DNA from: Hoeflea sp038900095
Lineage (GTDB): Bacteria; Pseudomonadota; Alphaproteobacteria; Rhizobiales; Rhizobiaceae
Length of the DNA stretch: 64,000 nucleotides
Assembly (NCBI RefSeq): GCF_038900095.1
Contig: NZ_JBBMQQ010000009.1
Location: 1 to 64,000 of the forward strand
Reading direction: 5' to 3'
Position 1 is the stretch's first letter; every line of letters begins with the position of its first letter. Below, piece after piece: positions 35,152 through 44,068 of the stretch. A program made the translations under genes and the position numbers. Under the pieces are notes generated by a model. It had not been told where the DNA came from. It did not search any database and worked only from the letters and a program-made list of their open reading frames with translations.

Positions 35152-36780
35152 TCAGGTCGGCAGGACGTAGTCGGCGAACTGTTCGCGCAGCTTCATCTTC
35201 TGCAGCTTGCCGGTCGCCGTGTGCGGCAGCTCATCGACAAAGGCGACGTCGTCGGGCAACCACCATTTGACCACCCGCTCCGACAGGAACTCGAGGATCT
35301 CCGGACCGGTGACCTGCGAGCCTTTTTTGCGCACGACAATCAGCAACGGACGTTCCTGCCACCTTGGATGCGGCCGCGAGATGACAGCTGCCTCCTCGAC
35401 TTCGGGATGCGCCATTGCCGCGTTCTCCAGGTCGATCGAGCTGATCCACTCGCCGCCCGACTTGATCACGTCCTTGGAGCGGTCGGTGATCTGGACATAG
35501 CCATCGGTGTCGAGCCTGGCGACATCGCCGGTCGAGAACCAGCCGTCGGGATCGAGCACATCGCCACCCTCGCCGCGGAAATAACCGGCGGTGACCCATG
35601 GGCCACGCACCTGCAGGTCGCCGGACTGGCCACTGCCTGCGGGAATTTCGGACCCATCCTCCCCCACGACACGCAGCTCCACGCCACACATGGCGCGGCC
35701 CTGCAGAACCTGGATGTCGACCTGCTTTTCGACCGGATAGTCGCGGTGCTTGGGCAACAGGTTGCCGACGGTCGCAACCGGACTTGTCTCGCTCATGCCC
35801 CAGGCCTGGATGACGAAAACACCGATCTCGTGGAATTTCTCGATCACCGTGCGCGGCGCGGCAGCACCGCCGATGACCACCCGCTTGAGCGCCAGCTTCG
35901 ATGGATCGGCGCTCGCGTCGGTTTCCAGGTACTTGAAGAACCCCATCCAGACCGTCGGCACGCCGAGACTGAAGGTGCAGTCCTCGGCCACGGCCAGATC
36001 ATACAGGCTCTGCCCGTCGAGCTGCGGGCCGGGCAGCACCAGCTTGGCACCGCACATGGCCGATGCGTAGGGCACGCCCCAGGCGTTGACGTGGAACAGC
36101 GGCACAGCAAGCAGGGTGCTGTCGGCGCTGCTGAGCTGCAGGCCGTCCATCTGGCAGACCAGCTGGGAATGAAGATAGGTCGAGCGGTGGCTGTAGAGCA
36201 CACCCTTCGGGTTGCCGGTGGTGCCGGACGTGTAGCACAGCGACGAAGCGGCATTCTCGTCGAATACCGGCCATTGGTAATTGCCGTCCTGTGCAGCGAT
36301 CAGCGGCTCGTAGGCCTCAGCCTGCTCGGGCATTCCGGACATGTAATCGACATCGGTCATGGCGATGAAACGCCTGACCTTGGGCAACACCGGCGTCAGG
36401 TCGCGAACCATGTCGGCGAACGTGGTGTCGAAAAACAGCACGCCGCTTTCGGCATGGTTGAGAATGTATTCGATCTGCTCGGGGAACAGCCGCGGATTGA
36501 CCGTGTGCAGCACCGCACCGATGCCTGACACAGCGAAATAGAGCTCGAGATGGCGGTGGGTGTTCCAGGCCAGCGTCGCCACCCGGTCGCCCGGCTTGAC
36601 GCCCATGGCGAGAAGCGACTGGGCCAATTGCTTGGCGCGATGCGACAAGGTGCGGTAGTTGCTGCGGACAATTGTCTGCTCGCACGTCTTGGAAACGATT
36701 TCTGTATCCGGATGGTATCGCCGCGCATGTTCAAGCAAGCTTGAAATCATCAACGGATGCCCCTGCATCAGGCCCTGCAT
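35152..36780 (-). CDS. Acyl-CoA synthetase (AMP-forming, FadD-like)
   Basis: A 542-residue acyl-adenylate-forming ligase that activates a carboxylic acid with ATP and CoA. CYTSGTTGNPKGVLYSHRST near residue 183 is the ATP loop, QAWGMSETSP near 325 the adenylate motif, GWFSTGDVARLD near 425 the hinge Asp, and TATGKLQKMKLREQ near 525 the catalytic Lys. GGAGGAAA ahead of ATG 36778-36780 decides the start; a Met 10 codons earlier lacks this. It is the first gene of the run fadD, dehydrogenase, crotonase, dehydrogenase, livGFHM, monooxygenase, OYE. A palindrome shared with the iclR promoter lies 109-122 bases upstream. Confidence 0.94.
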   Translation of the reverse strand: MQGLMQGHPLMISSLLEHARRYHPDTEIVSKTCEQTIVRSNYRTLSHRAKQLAQSLLAMGVKPGDRVATLAWNTHRHLELYFAVSGIGAVLHTVNPRLFPEQIEYILNHAESGVLFFDTTFADMVRDLTPVLPKVRRFIAMTDVDYMSGMPEQAEAYEPLIAAQDGNYQWPVFDENAASSLCYTSGTTGNPKGVLYSHRSTYLHSQLVCQMDGLQLSSADSTLLAVPLFHVNAWGVPYASAMCGAKLVLPGPQLDGQSLYDLAVAEDCTFSLGVPTVWMGFFKYLETDASADPSKLALKRVVIGGAAAPRTVIEKFHEIGVFVIQAWGMSETSPVATVGNLLPKHRDYPVEKQVDIQVLQGRAMCGVELRVVGEDGSEIPAGSGQSGDLQVRGPWVTAGYFRGEGGDVLDPDGWFSTGDVARLDTDGYVQITDRSKDVIKSGGEWISSIDLENAAMAHPEVEEAAVISRPHPRWQERPLLIVVRKKGSQVTGPEILEFLSERVVKWWLPDDVAFVDELPHTATGKLQKMKLREQFADYVLPT

Positions 36781-36888
36781 ACCAGTTTCCTCCCATATGT
36801 CTGCGGACAAGGCCTCCCAGCCGTCCTTGGTTTAGAGTATCGACACTGAGCGCGAGATGAGAAGGAAAACCTTCACTTGAAGGAGAGT

Positions 36889-36902
36889 TTCACAAATGTG
36901 AA
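36889..36902. promoter_or_regulatory. Candidate IclR operator upstream of the fadD operon
   Basis: TTCACA-AA-TGTGAA is a palindrome with perfect 6-base arms. It sits in the 165-base gap between the double-SDR stop and the fadD start. Its extended form GTTTCACAAATGTGAAGTT matches the site at the iclR promoter in 17 of 19 positions. A second, weaker dyad CTTCA-CT-TGAAG lies at 36871-36882, about 19 bases away centre to centre, so two dimers could bind on one face. IclR proteins bind dyads of this size. Confidence 0.6.
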
Positions 36903-36945
36903 GTTCCTGCAGAATGCCGATCCCGCGCGGATCATGAAACAGGCG

Positions 36946-38526
36946 TCACTGACCGCCGTCGGACGCGTCTCCGGCCCCACCAAACGAGGTCCAGCCACCG
37001 TCGACATAGAGAATTCCGCCATTGATGTAGGACGCGGCGGGTGACGCCAGGAACAGCGCGGCATCGGCAATGTCCTGCGGACGGCCCATGTCGCCGAGCG
37101 GAATCCGCTTGCGAATCGCGACGCTGTCGACCTTGCCCGAATCCTCCAGCGCAGCGACGCCCGGAGTGCGGATATAGCCCGGCGCCAGCGTGGCGCTGCG
37201 AATGCCCTTTTGCCCCAACTCGGCGGCAAAGCAGCGGGTCAGGATGTCGATGGCGGCCTTCGATGCGCCATAGGCATGGCGCGGCGCGAACGGCAGGAAT
37301 GTGTTGATCGAACCGACATTGAGGATGAAACCCGCCCTGCCCTGCATCAGCGCCAAAGCCGCCTTGGTGCACATGAACGAGCCCGAAAGATTGACATCCA
37401 TCACCCGCTTCAGATCGCCGGTATCCTGCTCCAGCGCCGGCTTGAACAGATCGGCGATGCCTGCGTTGTTGACCATCACGTCAACATGGCCGAACCGGGA
37501 TTCAATCTGCGCGAAGGCCACGGCAACCGACTGTTCCGAGCTGATATCGGCTTCGATGGCGAGGTGACTGTCGCCAAGCGCCCTGGCAGCGTCCCGCACC
37601 GCGCCGGCATCCTTGTCGATCAGCGCGACATGGTCACCATTGGCGGCAAAGCTTTCGGCAATCGCCCTGCCAATGCCGTTGCCGGCTCCGGTCACAACCA
37701 CCACCCGGGGAGCGTCGTCAGCCTCAGGCCGCGCCAGTTCCGTCTGAGGCGCTCCATCGACGGGCGGATGCGCTGTTCCGGGCTGGTTGAACGACATCCA
37801 GCCGCCATCGACCGCAACCACCGATCCGGTGACATAGCGCGCCGCGTCGGAGGCCAGGAAACCGGCAACCGATGCGATCTCGTCGGAGCGTCCAAGCCGG
37901 CCGACAGGAACGCGCTGGCGCACCATCGACAGATCCGCCTTGCCTTGCTTTTCCAGGGCGGCGACCATCGGGGTCCGGATATATCCAGGCGCAATCGCGG
38001 TCACCCGCACATTGCGTTCGGCCCACTCACAGGCCAGCGACTTGGTCATCGAGATAAGTGCTGCCTTCGATGCCGCATAGGCATTGCGCCCGGGATTGCC
38101 GAGCACGCCGGCAAGCGACGCCGTGTTGACGATTGCTCCACCCGTCTCGGGCATCCGCTTGACCGCCTCGCGCGCCAGCACGAAGGGGCCGTAAAGATTG
38201 GTGCTGATGGCCTTCTCGAAGCCGGCCATGTCGGTCTCGAGCGTCGGCTGCATTGTCGGGCCGACGGCGGCATTGTTGAGCAGCACATCGACATGATCGA
38301 CGACACCGTCGATCTGCTCGAACAGCTGCATGATGTTGCGCTCGTCCGACAAGTCGCATTCAAAGCCAAAATGCTGATCGCCCAGTGCCTGCACCGCTTC
38401 GCTCACGCCGCTTTGCGCGACATCGACACCGATCACCAGGTCACCCCGGCCGGCAAACTCCGCCAACATGGCGCGACCGACGCCACCTGCGGCGCCTGTG
38501 ATAATCACGATGCGGGGATTGCTCAT
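36946..38526 (-). CDS. Double-domain short-chain dehydrogenase/reductase
   Basis: A 526-residue protein made of two complete SDR units joined by a short Pro/Asp-rich linker at about 250-272. Unit 1 has ITGAAGGVGRAM near residue 9, NNAAVG, the catalytic Ser in NTASLAG and YAASK near 151. Unit 2 has VTGAGNGIGRAI near 278, NNAGIA, NVGSINT and YGASK near 420. Both end in the usual VDGGW. Both units look active and NAD(P)-dependent, so the protein could carry out two successive alcohol/ketone steps or act as an internal dimer. It closes the operon that begins at the SDR at 44827, 20 bases after the flavin reductase. Confidence 0.92.
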   Translation of the reverse strand: MSNPRIVIITGAAGGVGRAMLAEFAGRGDLVIGVDVAQSGVSEAVQALGDQHFGFECDLSDERNIMQLFEQIDGVVDHVDVLLNNAAVGPTMQPTLETDMAGFEKAISTNLYGPFVLAREAVKRMPETGGAIVNTASLAGVLGNPGRNAYAASKAALISMTKSLACEWAERNVRVTAIAPGYIRTPMVAALEKQGKADLSMVRQRVPVGRLGRSDEIASVAGFLASDAARYVTGSVVAVDGGWMSFNQPGTAHPPVDGAPQTELARPEADDAPRVVVVTGAGNGIGRAIAESFAANGDHVALIDKDAGAVRDAARALGDSHLAIEADISSEQSVAVAFAQIESRFGHVDVMVNNAGIADLFKPALEQDTGDLKRVMDVNLSGSFMCTKAALALMQGRAGFILNVGSINTFLPFAPRHAYGASKAAIDILTRCFAAELGQKGIRSATLAPGYIRTPGVAALEDSGKVDSVAIRKRIPLGDMGRPQDIADAALFLASPAASYINGGILYVDGGWTSFGGAGDASDGGQ

Positions 38527-38546
38527 GTGTCTTGTCCTTCTTCTGT

Positions 38547-39062
38547 TCAGTCCTTCGACGCCAGCCGGCGGAAAAACCCGTCGCCGTACAGAAGGCCCTC
38601 GCCTTCATTGGAAATCATCGACACCACGCGTCCGAGAAACAGGCTGTGGCCACCGCAGGTGACGACATCGACCAACCGGCAATCAAACGCGCTCACCGCT
38701 CCTTCGAGCAGGGGTGAACCGGTCACCGCCGCAAGCCAGTTGCCTTCGTCAAAAAGCATCTCGCCCTGCGCGCCGGAATCGGAGAAACGGCGCGCCATCC
38801 GCGCCTGGGTGTCGGCAAGAAAGCTGACGCCGAAAGCCTCGCAACGGGCCACCATCCGGGCGACAGCGGTATCCTGCTTGATGCTGACCAGCAGCGTCGG
38901 CGGCTGCATCGTGGCCGAACAGACGGTGACCGCCGTCACGCCGTCACGCTGTCCGCCGCAAGCGGTGGTCACCAGTCCGACCGGCTGAACGATCGTCCGC
39001 ATGCCGGCCAGATAGGCCTCTGTCGAAACGGTTTCAGGTATATCTGTCGGCACGTTTTCCAA
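38547..39062 (-). CDS. Flavin reductase family protein
   Basis: A 171-residue split-barrel flavin reductase. VGLVTTACGGQRDGVTAVTVCS near residue 29 (seen in two parts) and PPTLLVSIKQDTAVA near 54 bind FMN, and FGVSFLAD near 77 is typical. The protein supplies reduced FMN or FAD to an oxygenase component. No separate flavin-dependent oxygenase is encoded in this operon, and the monooxygenase at 26971 carries its own NADPH site, so the partner may lie outside the window. It is 95 bases after the NTF2-like gene. Confidence 0.88.
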   Translation of the reverse strand: MENVPTDIPETVSTEAYLAGMRTIVQPVGLVTTACGGQRDGVTAVTVCSATMQPPTLLVSIKQDTAVARMVARCEAFGVSFLADTQARMARRFSDSGAQGEMLFDEGNWLAAVTGSPLLEGAVSAFDCRLVDVVTCGGHSLFLGRVVSMISNEGEGLLYGDGFFRRLASKD

Positions 39063-39156
39063 ACCATGCTCCCGGAATTGTATCTTTCAACTGCAACGCG
39101 CAGCCACCGGCGCAGCGCTGTGGTGCGGCATGAAACGGTGGGCCGCGACTGCGTGA

Positions 39157-39699
39157 TCAGCCCGCCTTGCGCTTGCCCATGTGGTAGACCGGATCATCGG
39201 GAAAATTGCTGCCGATCGGGGTTCTTGGCCCGAAGCGGTCTTCCTCGCTGTCTTCGGGCACGGCCTGTGGCTCGACCCAGTCGAAGACCACCGTGCGCTC
39301 CAGCACGCGCCACTCGTCCGCGCGCTTTTCGAAGACGTCACAATAGCGGCCGCTGAGCGCAAACTGGCGCACCACGCCATCGCCGCCGGCACCGCGCTGC
39401 AATGCCGAGAAATAGCTCTCCACGTGGGCGGTCGTCGGTGACTGGAATTCAATCAGCACATTGGAAATGGCGTGGATATTGCGCGGCCCCTTGGCCCAGA
39501 CCGCCTTGGCCCATTCGACAAAGCCGTCGATCGGGCCGTTGTAGCTGCCGTGATTGTCGATTGCATCCGGCCAGTAGGCCGAGCGCAGCGTGGCCTCATC
39601 GGCGCGGTCGATGCCGCGGCAATACAGGTAAAGGCAATCGCGGATCGCCTCGCGATCCATCAGTTCGACGATCCTGGCATCCATGTCAGTTGCGGTCAT
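39157..39699 (-). CDS. SnoaL/NTF2-like protein
   Basis: A 180-residue protein. LYLYCRGIDRADEATLRSAYW near residue 21 (in parts), PDAIDNHGSYNGPIDGFVEW near 45 and the later SGRYCDVFEKRADEWRVLERT are the pattern of SnoaL-like proteins of the NTF2 fold, often found beside dioxygenase or dehydratase genes. The Asp/His pair seen in dehydratases of this fold has plausible equivalents (D45, H49), but the reaction is unknown. It overlaps the end of the acyl-CoA synthetase gene by 14 bases. Confidence 0.8.
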   Translation of the reverse strand: MTATDMDARIVELMDREAIRDCLYLYCRGIDRADEATLRSAYWPDAIDNHGSYNGPIDGFVEWAKAVWAKGPRNIHAISNVLIEFQSPTTAHVESYFSALQRGAGGDGVVRQFALSGRYCDVFEKRADEWRVLERTVVFDWVEPQAVPEDSEEDRFGPRTPIGSNFPDDPVYHMGKRKAG

Positions 39700-41800
39700 T
39701 GCCGGCCTCCTTGTTCAGAACGATCAGCGCGTCGAGCGGCACAACGCCCTCGCCGCGCGGCAGCACACGAACCGGATTGAGATCGATGCTCTCGATCCGG
39801 TCGGCATGCGCTGCGGCGAACCGTGACAGGTCGGAAAGCATCCGCGCAAGCGCCTCGATATCGGATGGCGGCGCGCCCCTGACCCCTTCAAGCATGGCAA
39901 AGCCGCGGATCTCGCGGATCATCCGCATGGCTTCCGCCTGATCAAACGGAGCCGCGCGGAAGGTCACATCCTTGAGCACCTCGACGAAGATCCCGCCAAG
40001 ACCGAACATCACCACCGGTCCGAGTACCGGGTCCTGCATCACCCCGACGATGGTCTCGACACCTTCGGGCGCCATCGGGGCGACCAGAATGCCGTCGATC
40101 CTTGCGTCAGGCGCATGGTCTGCGGCGCGCGCGAGAATGGCTTGCGCAGCCTGGCGTGCGGCGTCTGCGTCGCGGACATTGACCGCCACGCCACCGACCT
40201 CGGTCTTGTGGGCGATATCCGGAGAGCAGATCTTGAGCACGACCGGAAAACCAAGCTGACTTGCGGCTTCGCCGACATCACCGTCAACAGGCACTAGGCG
40301 CTCGTCAGGGAAAGACAATCCGGCCTCACCGAGGATCTTCTTGGCATCCGCCTCGCTCAGCGCGCCTTCCGGCAGGTCGAACCGCTGGCCCGGGGTCACA
40401 GCCACGGCATTGCGGCTGGCGTCGAAGCCCTGCTTGAGCCAGACCAGCGCGCCGAGCGCCCTGGCCAGCGCCGAGCCATCCTCGTAGACAAGGAAGCCGT
40501 CGTTTTCGTACTGGCGCACCACGTCGGCAGGCGCGGACATGGTCAGCCCGCGGATCTTGCCTTCCTGCCCGTCCATCGCCGCCATCAAGGCCTTGCGCAG
40601 CGGGTCGGCGAAGCTCTTCGACGAAGGCCCGGTGCCGAGAATGGCGGTGAAGATGTCGTAGCCACCCTCGGTGATCATGGCGCGCACATACTTGGTCAGC
40701 AGATCCATGTTGCTGACCACCTGCGCGGTGGCATCGACCGGATTGCGCGGCGACGAATAAGGCAGCATTTCCTTGAGCTTGTCCTGTGCCGCCTCGGGCA
40801 TGGGTGCCACATCAAGACCGGCCGCTTCCGCGTCGTCCGCCAACTGGATGCCAAAGCCGCCCGACATGGTGAAGATGCCGACACGGTTGGTGGGAGGATA
40901 GATGCCTGACGCACAGGCATACGCGACATCCAGTTGCTCGACGGTGGTGGCAGCACGGTAAACGCCGTACTGGCGCAACACCGCGTCAAACACCGCGTCC
41001 GAGCCGGCGAGCGAAGCCGTGTGCGATGCCGCGGCTTCCGCGCCGACGTCGGAGCGGCCGGTCTTCATGAAGATGATGGCTTTTTCCGCCTTGCGGGCGC
41101 GTTCGAGTGCCGCAACGAAGCTGTCACGGTCACGCACGCCTTCGGCATAGGCCATGATCACATTGGTGTCGGGCTGCTGCACCATCCAGTCGAGCGTTTC
41201 GGCAACATCGATGTCGCATTCATTGCCGGTGGTGACCCATTGGCTGATCCCAAGGCCGCGTTGCCGCGCAAGATGGGCGATGTGCGCGCCGTAGGCGCCG
41301 CTCTGCGAAACGATGCCGACCGGACCGGGGGCGATCAGTTCATTGTCGAGCACCACCGAGAAGGTGCCGAAATAAGCTGCGGACGGGTTGAAAACACCAA
41401 GGCAGTTCGGCCCCAGCAGGCGCATGCCACTGCTCCTGGCAATGGCAACCATGTCGGCCTGCAGCCGTTCGCCCTCGGCTCCGGCCTCGGCAAATCCGGC
41501 CGAAAACACGATGGCCGATTTCACACCCGCTTGCGCGCATTCTTCAACCGTCTGCCGGATGAGATGGGCGGGCACCGCCAGGATGACGGTATCGGGAACT
41601 TCAGGAAGCGCGGAGATGCTGGCGTAGGCAGGCAAACCCTGAACGGTTTCACGCTTCGGATTGACGGGAAGCACCGCGCCCTTGAAGCCTGAAGCCTTGA
41701 GATAGCGCAGCGGCCGTCCGCCGATACGGGTCGGATCTTCGGATGCCCCGACAAGGGCGACACTGTTGGGAGCCAGAAGGCTCGAGAATGCTGACGTCAT
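39686..41800 (-). CDS. NDP-forming acyl-CoA synthetase (acetate--CoA ligase family)
   Basis: A 704-residue single-chain enzyme. Order: CoA-binding domain at about 1-130 (SVALVGASEDPTRIGGRPLRY), succinyl-CoA-ligase-like domains at about 150-440 with GIVSQSGAYGAHI and the phospho-His loop in ASHTASLAGSD near 265, then an ATP-grasp domain at about 480-700 (PVVLKICSPDIAHKTEVGGV). It makes acyl-CoA with ATP giving ADP, reversibly. The ATG at 41798-41800 overlaps the lactonase stop (ATGA). The upstream open frame is not part of the family. The acid is unknown; this is the second CoA-ligase of the regulon besides the FadD-like one. Confidence 0.92.
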   Translation of the reverse strand: MTSAFSSLLAPNSVALVGASEDPTRIGGRPLRYLKASGFKGAVLPVNPKRETVQGLPAYASISALPEVPDTVILAVPAHLIRQTVEECAQAGVKSAIVFSAGFAEAGAEGERLQADMVAIARSSGMRLLGPNCLGVFNPSAAYFGTFSVVLDNELIAPGPVGIVSQSGAYGAHIAHLARQRGLGISQWVTTGNECDIDVAETLDWMVQQPDTNVIMAYAEGVRDRDSFVAALERARKAEKAIIFMKTGRSDVGAEAAASHTASLAGSDAVFDAVLRQYGVYRAATTVEQLDVAYACASGIYPPTNRVGIFTMSGGFGIQLADDAEAAGLDVAPMPEAAQDKLKEMLPYSSPRNPVDATAQVVSNMDLLTKYVRAMITEGGYDIFTAILGTGPSSKSFADPLRKALMAAMDGQEGKIRGLTMSAPADVVRQYENDGFLVYEDGSALARALGALVWLKQGFDASRNAVAVTPGQRFDLPEGALSEADAKKILGEAGLSFPDERLVPVDGDVGEAASQLGFPVVLKICSPDIAHKTEVGGVAVNVRDADAARQAAQAILARAADHAPDARIDGILVAPMAPEGVETIVGVMQDPVLGPVVMFGLGGIFVEVLKDVTFRAAPFDQAEAMRMIREIRGFAMLEGVRGAPPSDIEALARMLSDLSRFAAAHADRIESIDLNPVRVLPRGEGVVPLDALIVLNKEAGNDRN

Positions 41801-42705
41801 GGCTGAAGGCTCTGCTGTTGTCCAAAACGCGGTTCGGGCAGGCCGGTGACGCCAAGCCCGTCGAGTGCGTAAAGCGCGCCACCGTTGGGGTGGCGGGAAA
41901 TGGCGCGGCCGGAGCCGGAATCCTTGATCGACGTGACGTAGAGCGTCGACAGGTCGGGACCGCCAAATGTCATGCAGCTGGGCATGTCGGTCGGCGCCTC
42001 GATCAGGCAATCAAGCTTGCCGTCTGGCCGGAAACGGCCAATCTTGCCTGCCTGGACCAGCGCCACCCAGATGCAGCCTTCGCTGTCGACGGTGGCGCCA
42101 TCGGGGCCGGAATCGAATTCGGCGGTGTCGACATGGATCCGGGGACGGTCGAGCGCGCCCTCTTCCTTGTCGTAGGCATAGGCGCGGACCTTGCGGTCAA
42201 GGCTGTCGGAGAAATACATCGTCGCCCCGTCCGGGCTGAAGCACAGCGAATTGGCGATGCGGATGCCATTGGCCAGGATATCGGCCTTGCCATTGACGTC
42301 AACGCGAATGAGTTCGCCGCAAGGTTCTGCGAAAACGCCCATCGAGCCGCACAGGAACCGGCCCTGCCGGTCAACCTTGCCATCATTGAAACGGATACGA
42401 TCGCTGGCATTGGGCAGCTTGAACAGCTGCGTACACTCACCGGAGGCGATATCGACCAGATAGATACCGTCGACCAGCCCGGCCACCAGTTTTCCGTCTG
42501 TGGCCAGACCGATGGATCCGATCATCGAAGGAACACCGATCTGCCGGAACGTGCCGGCCACCGTGTCGTGCACATTGATCAGGCGCGATACGCCATCCAC
42601 CCAGTAAAGTGTTGAATTCTGGGGATCCCAGACGGGGCTTTCGCCCAGCATGTCCGTGGTCGGGGAGATCCGCCGGGCGGTTACGTTTCTCGCTACTTTG
42701 GTCAT
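41797..42705 (-). CDS. SMP-30/gluconolactonase family protein
   Basis: A 302-residue six-bladed beta-propeller hydrolase. LGESPVWDPQNSTLYWVDG near residue 19 holds the metal-binding Glu, RIRFNDGKVDRQGRFLCGSM near 103 the Asn/Asp region, and ANSLCFSPDGATMYFSDS near 150 the catalytic Asp. Members open sugar or other lactones. In this context the likely substrate is the lactone produced by the Baeyer-Villiger-like enzyme of the linked operon, which is an inference. It follows the binding-protein gene after a hairpin and overlaps the synthetase gene. Confidence 0.9.
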   Translation of the reverse strand: MTKVARNVTARRISPTTDMLGESPVWDPQNSTLYWVDGVSRLINVHDTVAGTFRQIGVPSMIGSIGLATDGKLVAGLVDGIYLVDIASGECTQLFKLPNASDRIRFNDGKVDRQGRFLCGSMGVFAEPCGELIRVDVNGKADILANGIRIANSLCFSPDGATMYFSDSLDRKVRAYAYDKEEGALDRPRIHVDTAEFDSGPDGATVDSEGCIWVALVQAGKIGRFRPDGKLDCLIEAPTDMPSCMTFGGPDLSTLYVTSIKDSGSGRAISRHPNGGALYALDGLGVTGLPEPRFGQQQSLQP

Positions 42706-42728
42706 ATCTTGCCCTGAAGTGTATTCGA

Positions 42729-42762
42729 TAAAAGGCGCGGCCGAAGATCGGGCTCCGGCCGC
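42729..42762 (-). terminator. Intercistronic hairpin with T-run between binding protein and lactonase
   Basis: On the minus strand, arms GCGGCCG and CGGCCGC (plus-strand 42756-42762 and 42737-42743) enclose 12 bases, and GCCTTTTATC follows. It lies 17 bases after the stop of the solute-binding-protein gene and 24 bases before the lactonase start. Such partial terminators often keep binding-protein mRNA in excess over the downstream genes. Confidence 0.55.
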
Positions 42763-42778
42763 ACGCTATTGAGCCGGG

Positions 42779-44002
42779 TTACTTCAGCAACGAGCAGGAG
42801 CTGTCGCTTTCCGAACGCCATGCTGTTTCGGCCGGGATTTCGCCGATCATTTCGTAGTAATCCCAGTCACCCTTCGATTCCTCGGGCGACTTCACCTTCG
42901 AGGACAGCATCGGCTTCATGACCACACCGTCGGCGCGGATCTTCGCATCCTTGATGATCAGGTCGTTGACCGGAGTGTCGCGCATGGAAGTCATGACGGA
43001 GACACCGTCATCGGCACCGGAGGCGGCGACAGCCTTGAGGTAATGGGTCACGGCCGAATAGGTGACCAGCTGGGCTTCGTTGGGCATCTTGCCGCCGAAG
43101 GCCTCGCCATACCGCTTGGCCAGCGAACGGCTGTCGTCATCACGATCCCAGTAGGCGGCGCTTGAGAACACCAGGCCCTTGGTCGATTCCAGGCCGATGG
43201 CATGGACGTTGTTGATCAGGATGCCGAGCGGAGCGAGTTGCTGACCGGCAGCCACAATGCCGAACTCGTTGGCCTGCTTGATCAGGTTGCCAAGATCCGC
43301 GCCGGCATTGGCAATGCCGATTGCCTTGGCGCCGCTGGCCTGGGCCTGAAGCAGCTGCGAGGAGAAATCATTGGTGCCGAGCGGATGCAGGATCGAACCG
43401 ACAACCTTGCCGCCGGCAGCTTCGATGAAGCTGGTCGCGTCGACCTGCCACTGCTTGCCGAAGGCATAATCGACGGTGATGAAGTACCAGCTGTCCATGC
43501 CACGCGCCATCTGCGAGGCGACTGCGCCCTTGGCGAGGGTATAGGTGTCAAAGCCCCAGTTGGTGGTCATCGGCGAGCAGGCTTCATTGGTCAGTGCGGT
43601 CGAAGCCGTACCGGCGACCAGATAAGGCTTTTCCTTGTCGCGCATGATGTCGTTGACGGCATGTGCGATGGAGGATGCGGAACAGCCGACAATCGTGTCG
43701 ACGCCTTCTTCCTCGACCCATTTGAGAGCCTGGGCGACGCCGATGTCGGGCTTGTTCTGGTCGTCGGCGACGACGACTTCGATGGGCGTGCCGTTGATGT
43801 TGCCGCCAAAATCCTCGACCGCCAGCTTGACCATGGCAACCGAACCGGGACCGCAATTGTCGGCATAGGGGCCGGACTGGTCGCTCATCACGCCGATGCG
43901 GATGACATTGTCGGAGATCTCGGCGCTGGCCGGAGATGTCACGAGGGCGGTGGTCAGCATCAGCATGCTTGCCACGCCTGTGGTTTTCCTGAGTATAGTC
44001 AT
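42779..44002 (-). CDS. ABC transporter substrate-binding protein (LivK-like, Peripla_BP_6 type)
   Basis: A 407-residue periplasmic protein. A signal peptide at 1-27 ends in SPASAE. The mature part begins NVIRIGVMSDQSGPYADNCG, and EVVVADDQNKPDIGVAQALKW and STALTNEACSPMTTNWGFDTY are typical of the branched-chain amino acid-binding fold as found with LivHMGF systems for aromatic and carboxylic compounds. No other binding protein is present, so it most likely serves LivMHFG encoded at 28.7-32.0 kb even though it is 10 kb away in another operon. It follows the SDR gene after 66 bases. Confidence 0.93.
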   Translation of the reverse strand: MTILRKTTGVASMLMLTTALVTSPASAEISDNVIRIGVMSDQSGPYADNCGPGSVAMVKLAVEDFGGNINGTPIEVVVADDQNKPDIGVAQALKWVEEEGVDTIVGCSASSIAHAVNDIMRDKEKPYLVAGTASTALTNEACSPMTTNWGFDTYTLAKGAVASQMARGMDSWYFITVDYAFGKQWQVDATSFIEAAGGKVVGSILHPLGTNDFSSQLLQAQASGAKAIGIANAGADLGNLIKQANEFGIVAAGQQLAPLGILINNVHAIGLESTKGLVFSSAAYWDRDDDSRSLAKRYGEAFGGKMPNEAQLVTYSAVTHYLKAVAASGADDGVSVMTSMRDTPVNDLIIKDAKIRADGVVMKPMLSSKVKSPEESKGDWDYYEMIGEIPAETAWRSESDSSCSLLK

Positions 44003-44068
44003 CGTTTCCTCCCGTTGATTTTCTATTCCGGTTTCCTCTTGCGTTCCGCGCTTGGGCTTTCCAGCCGG

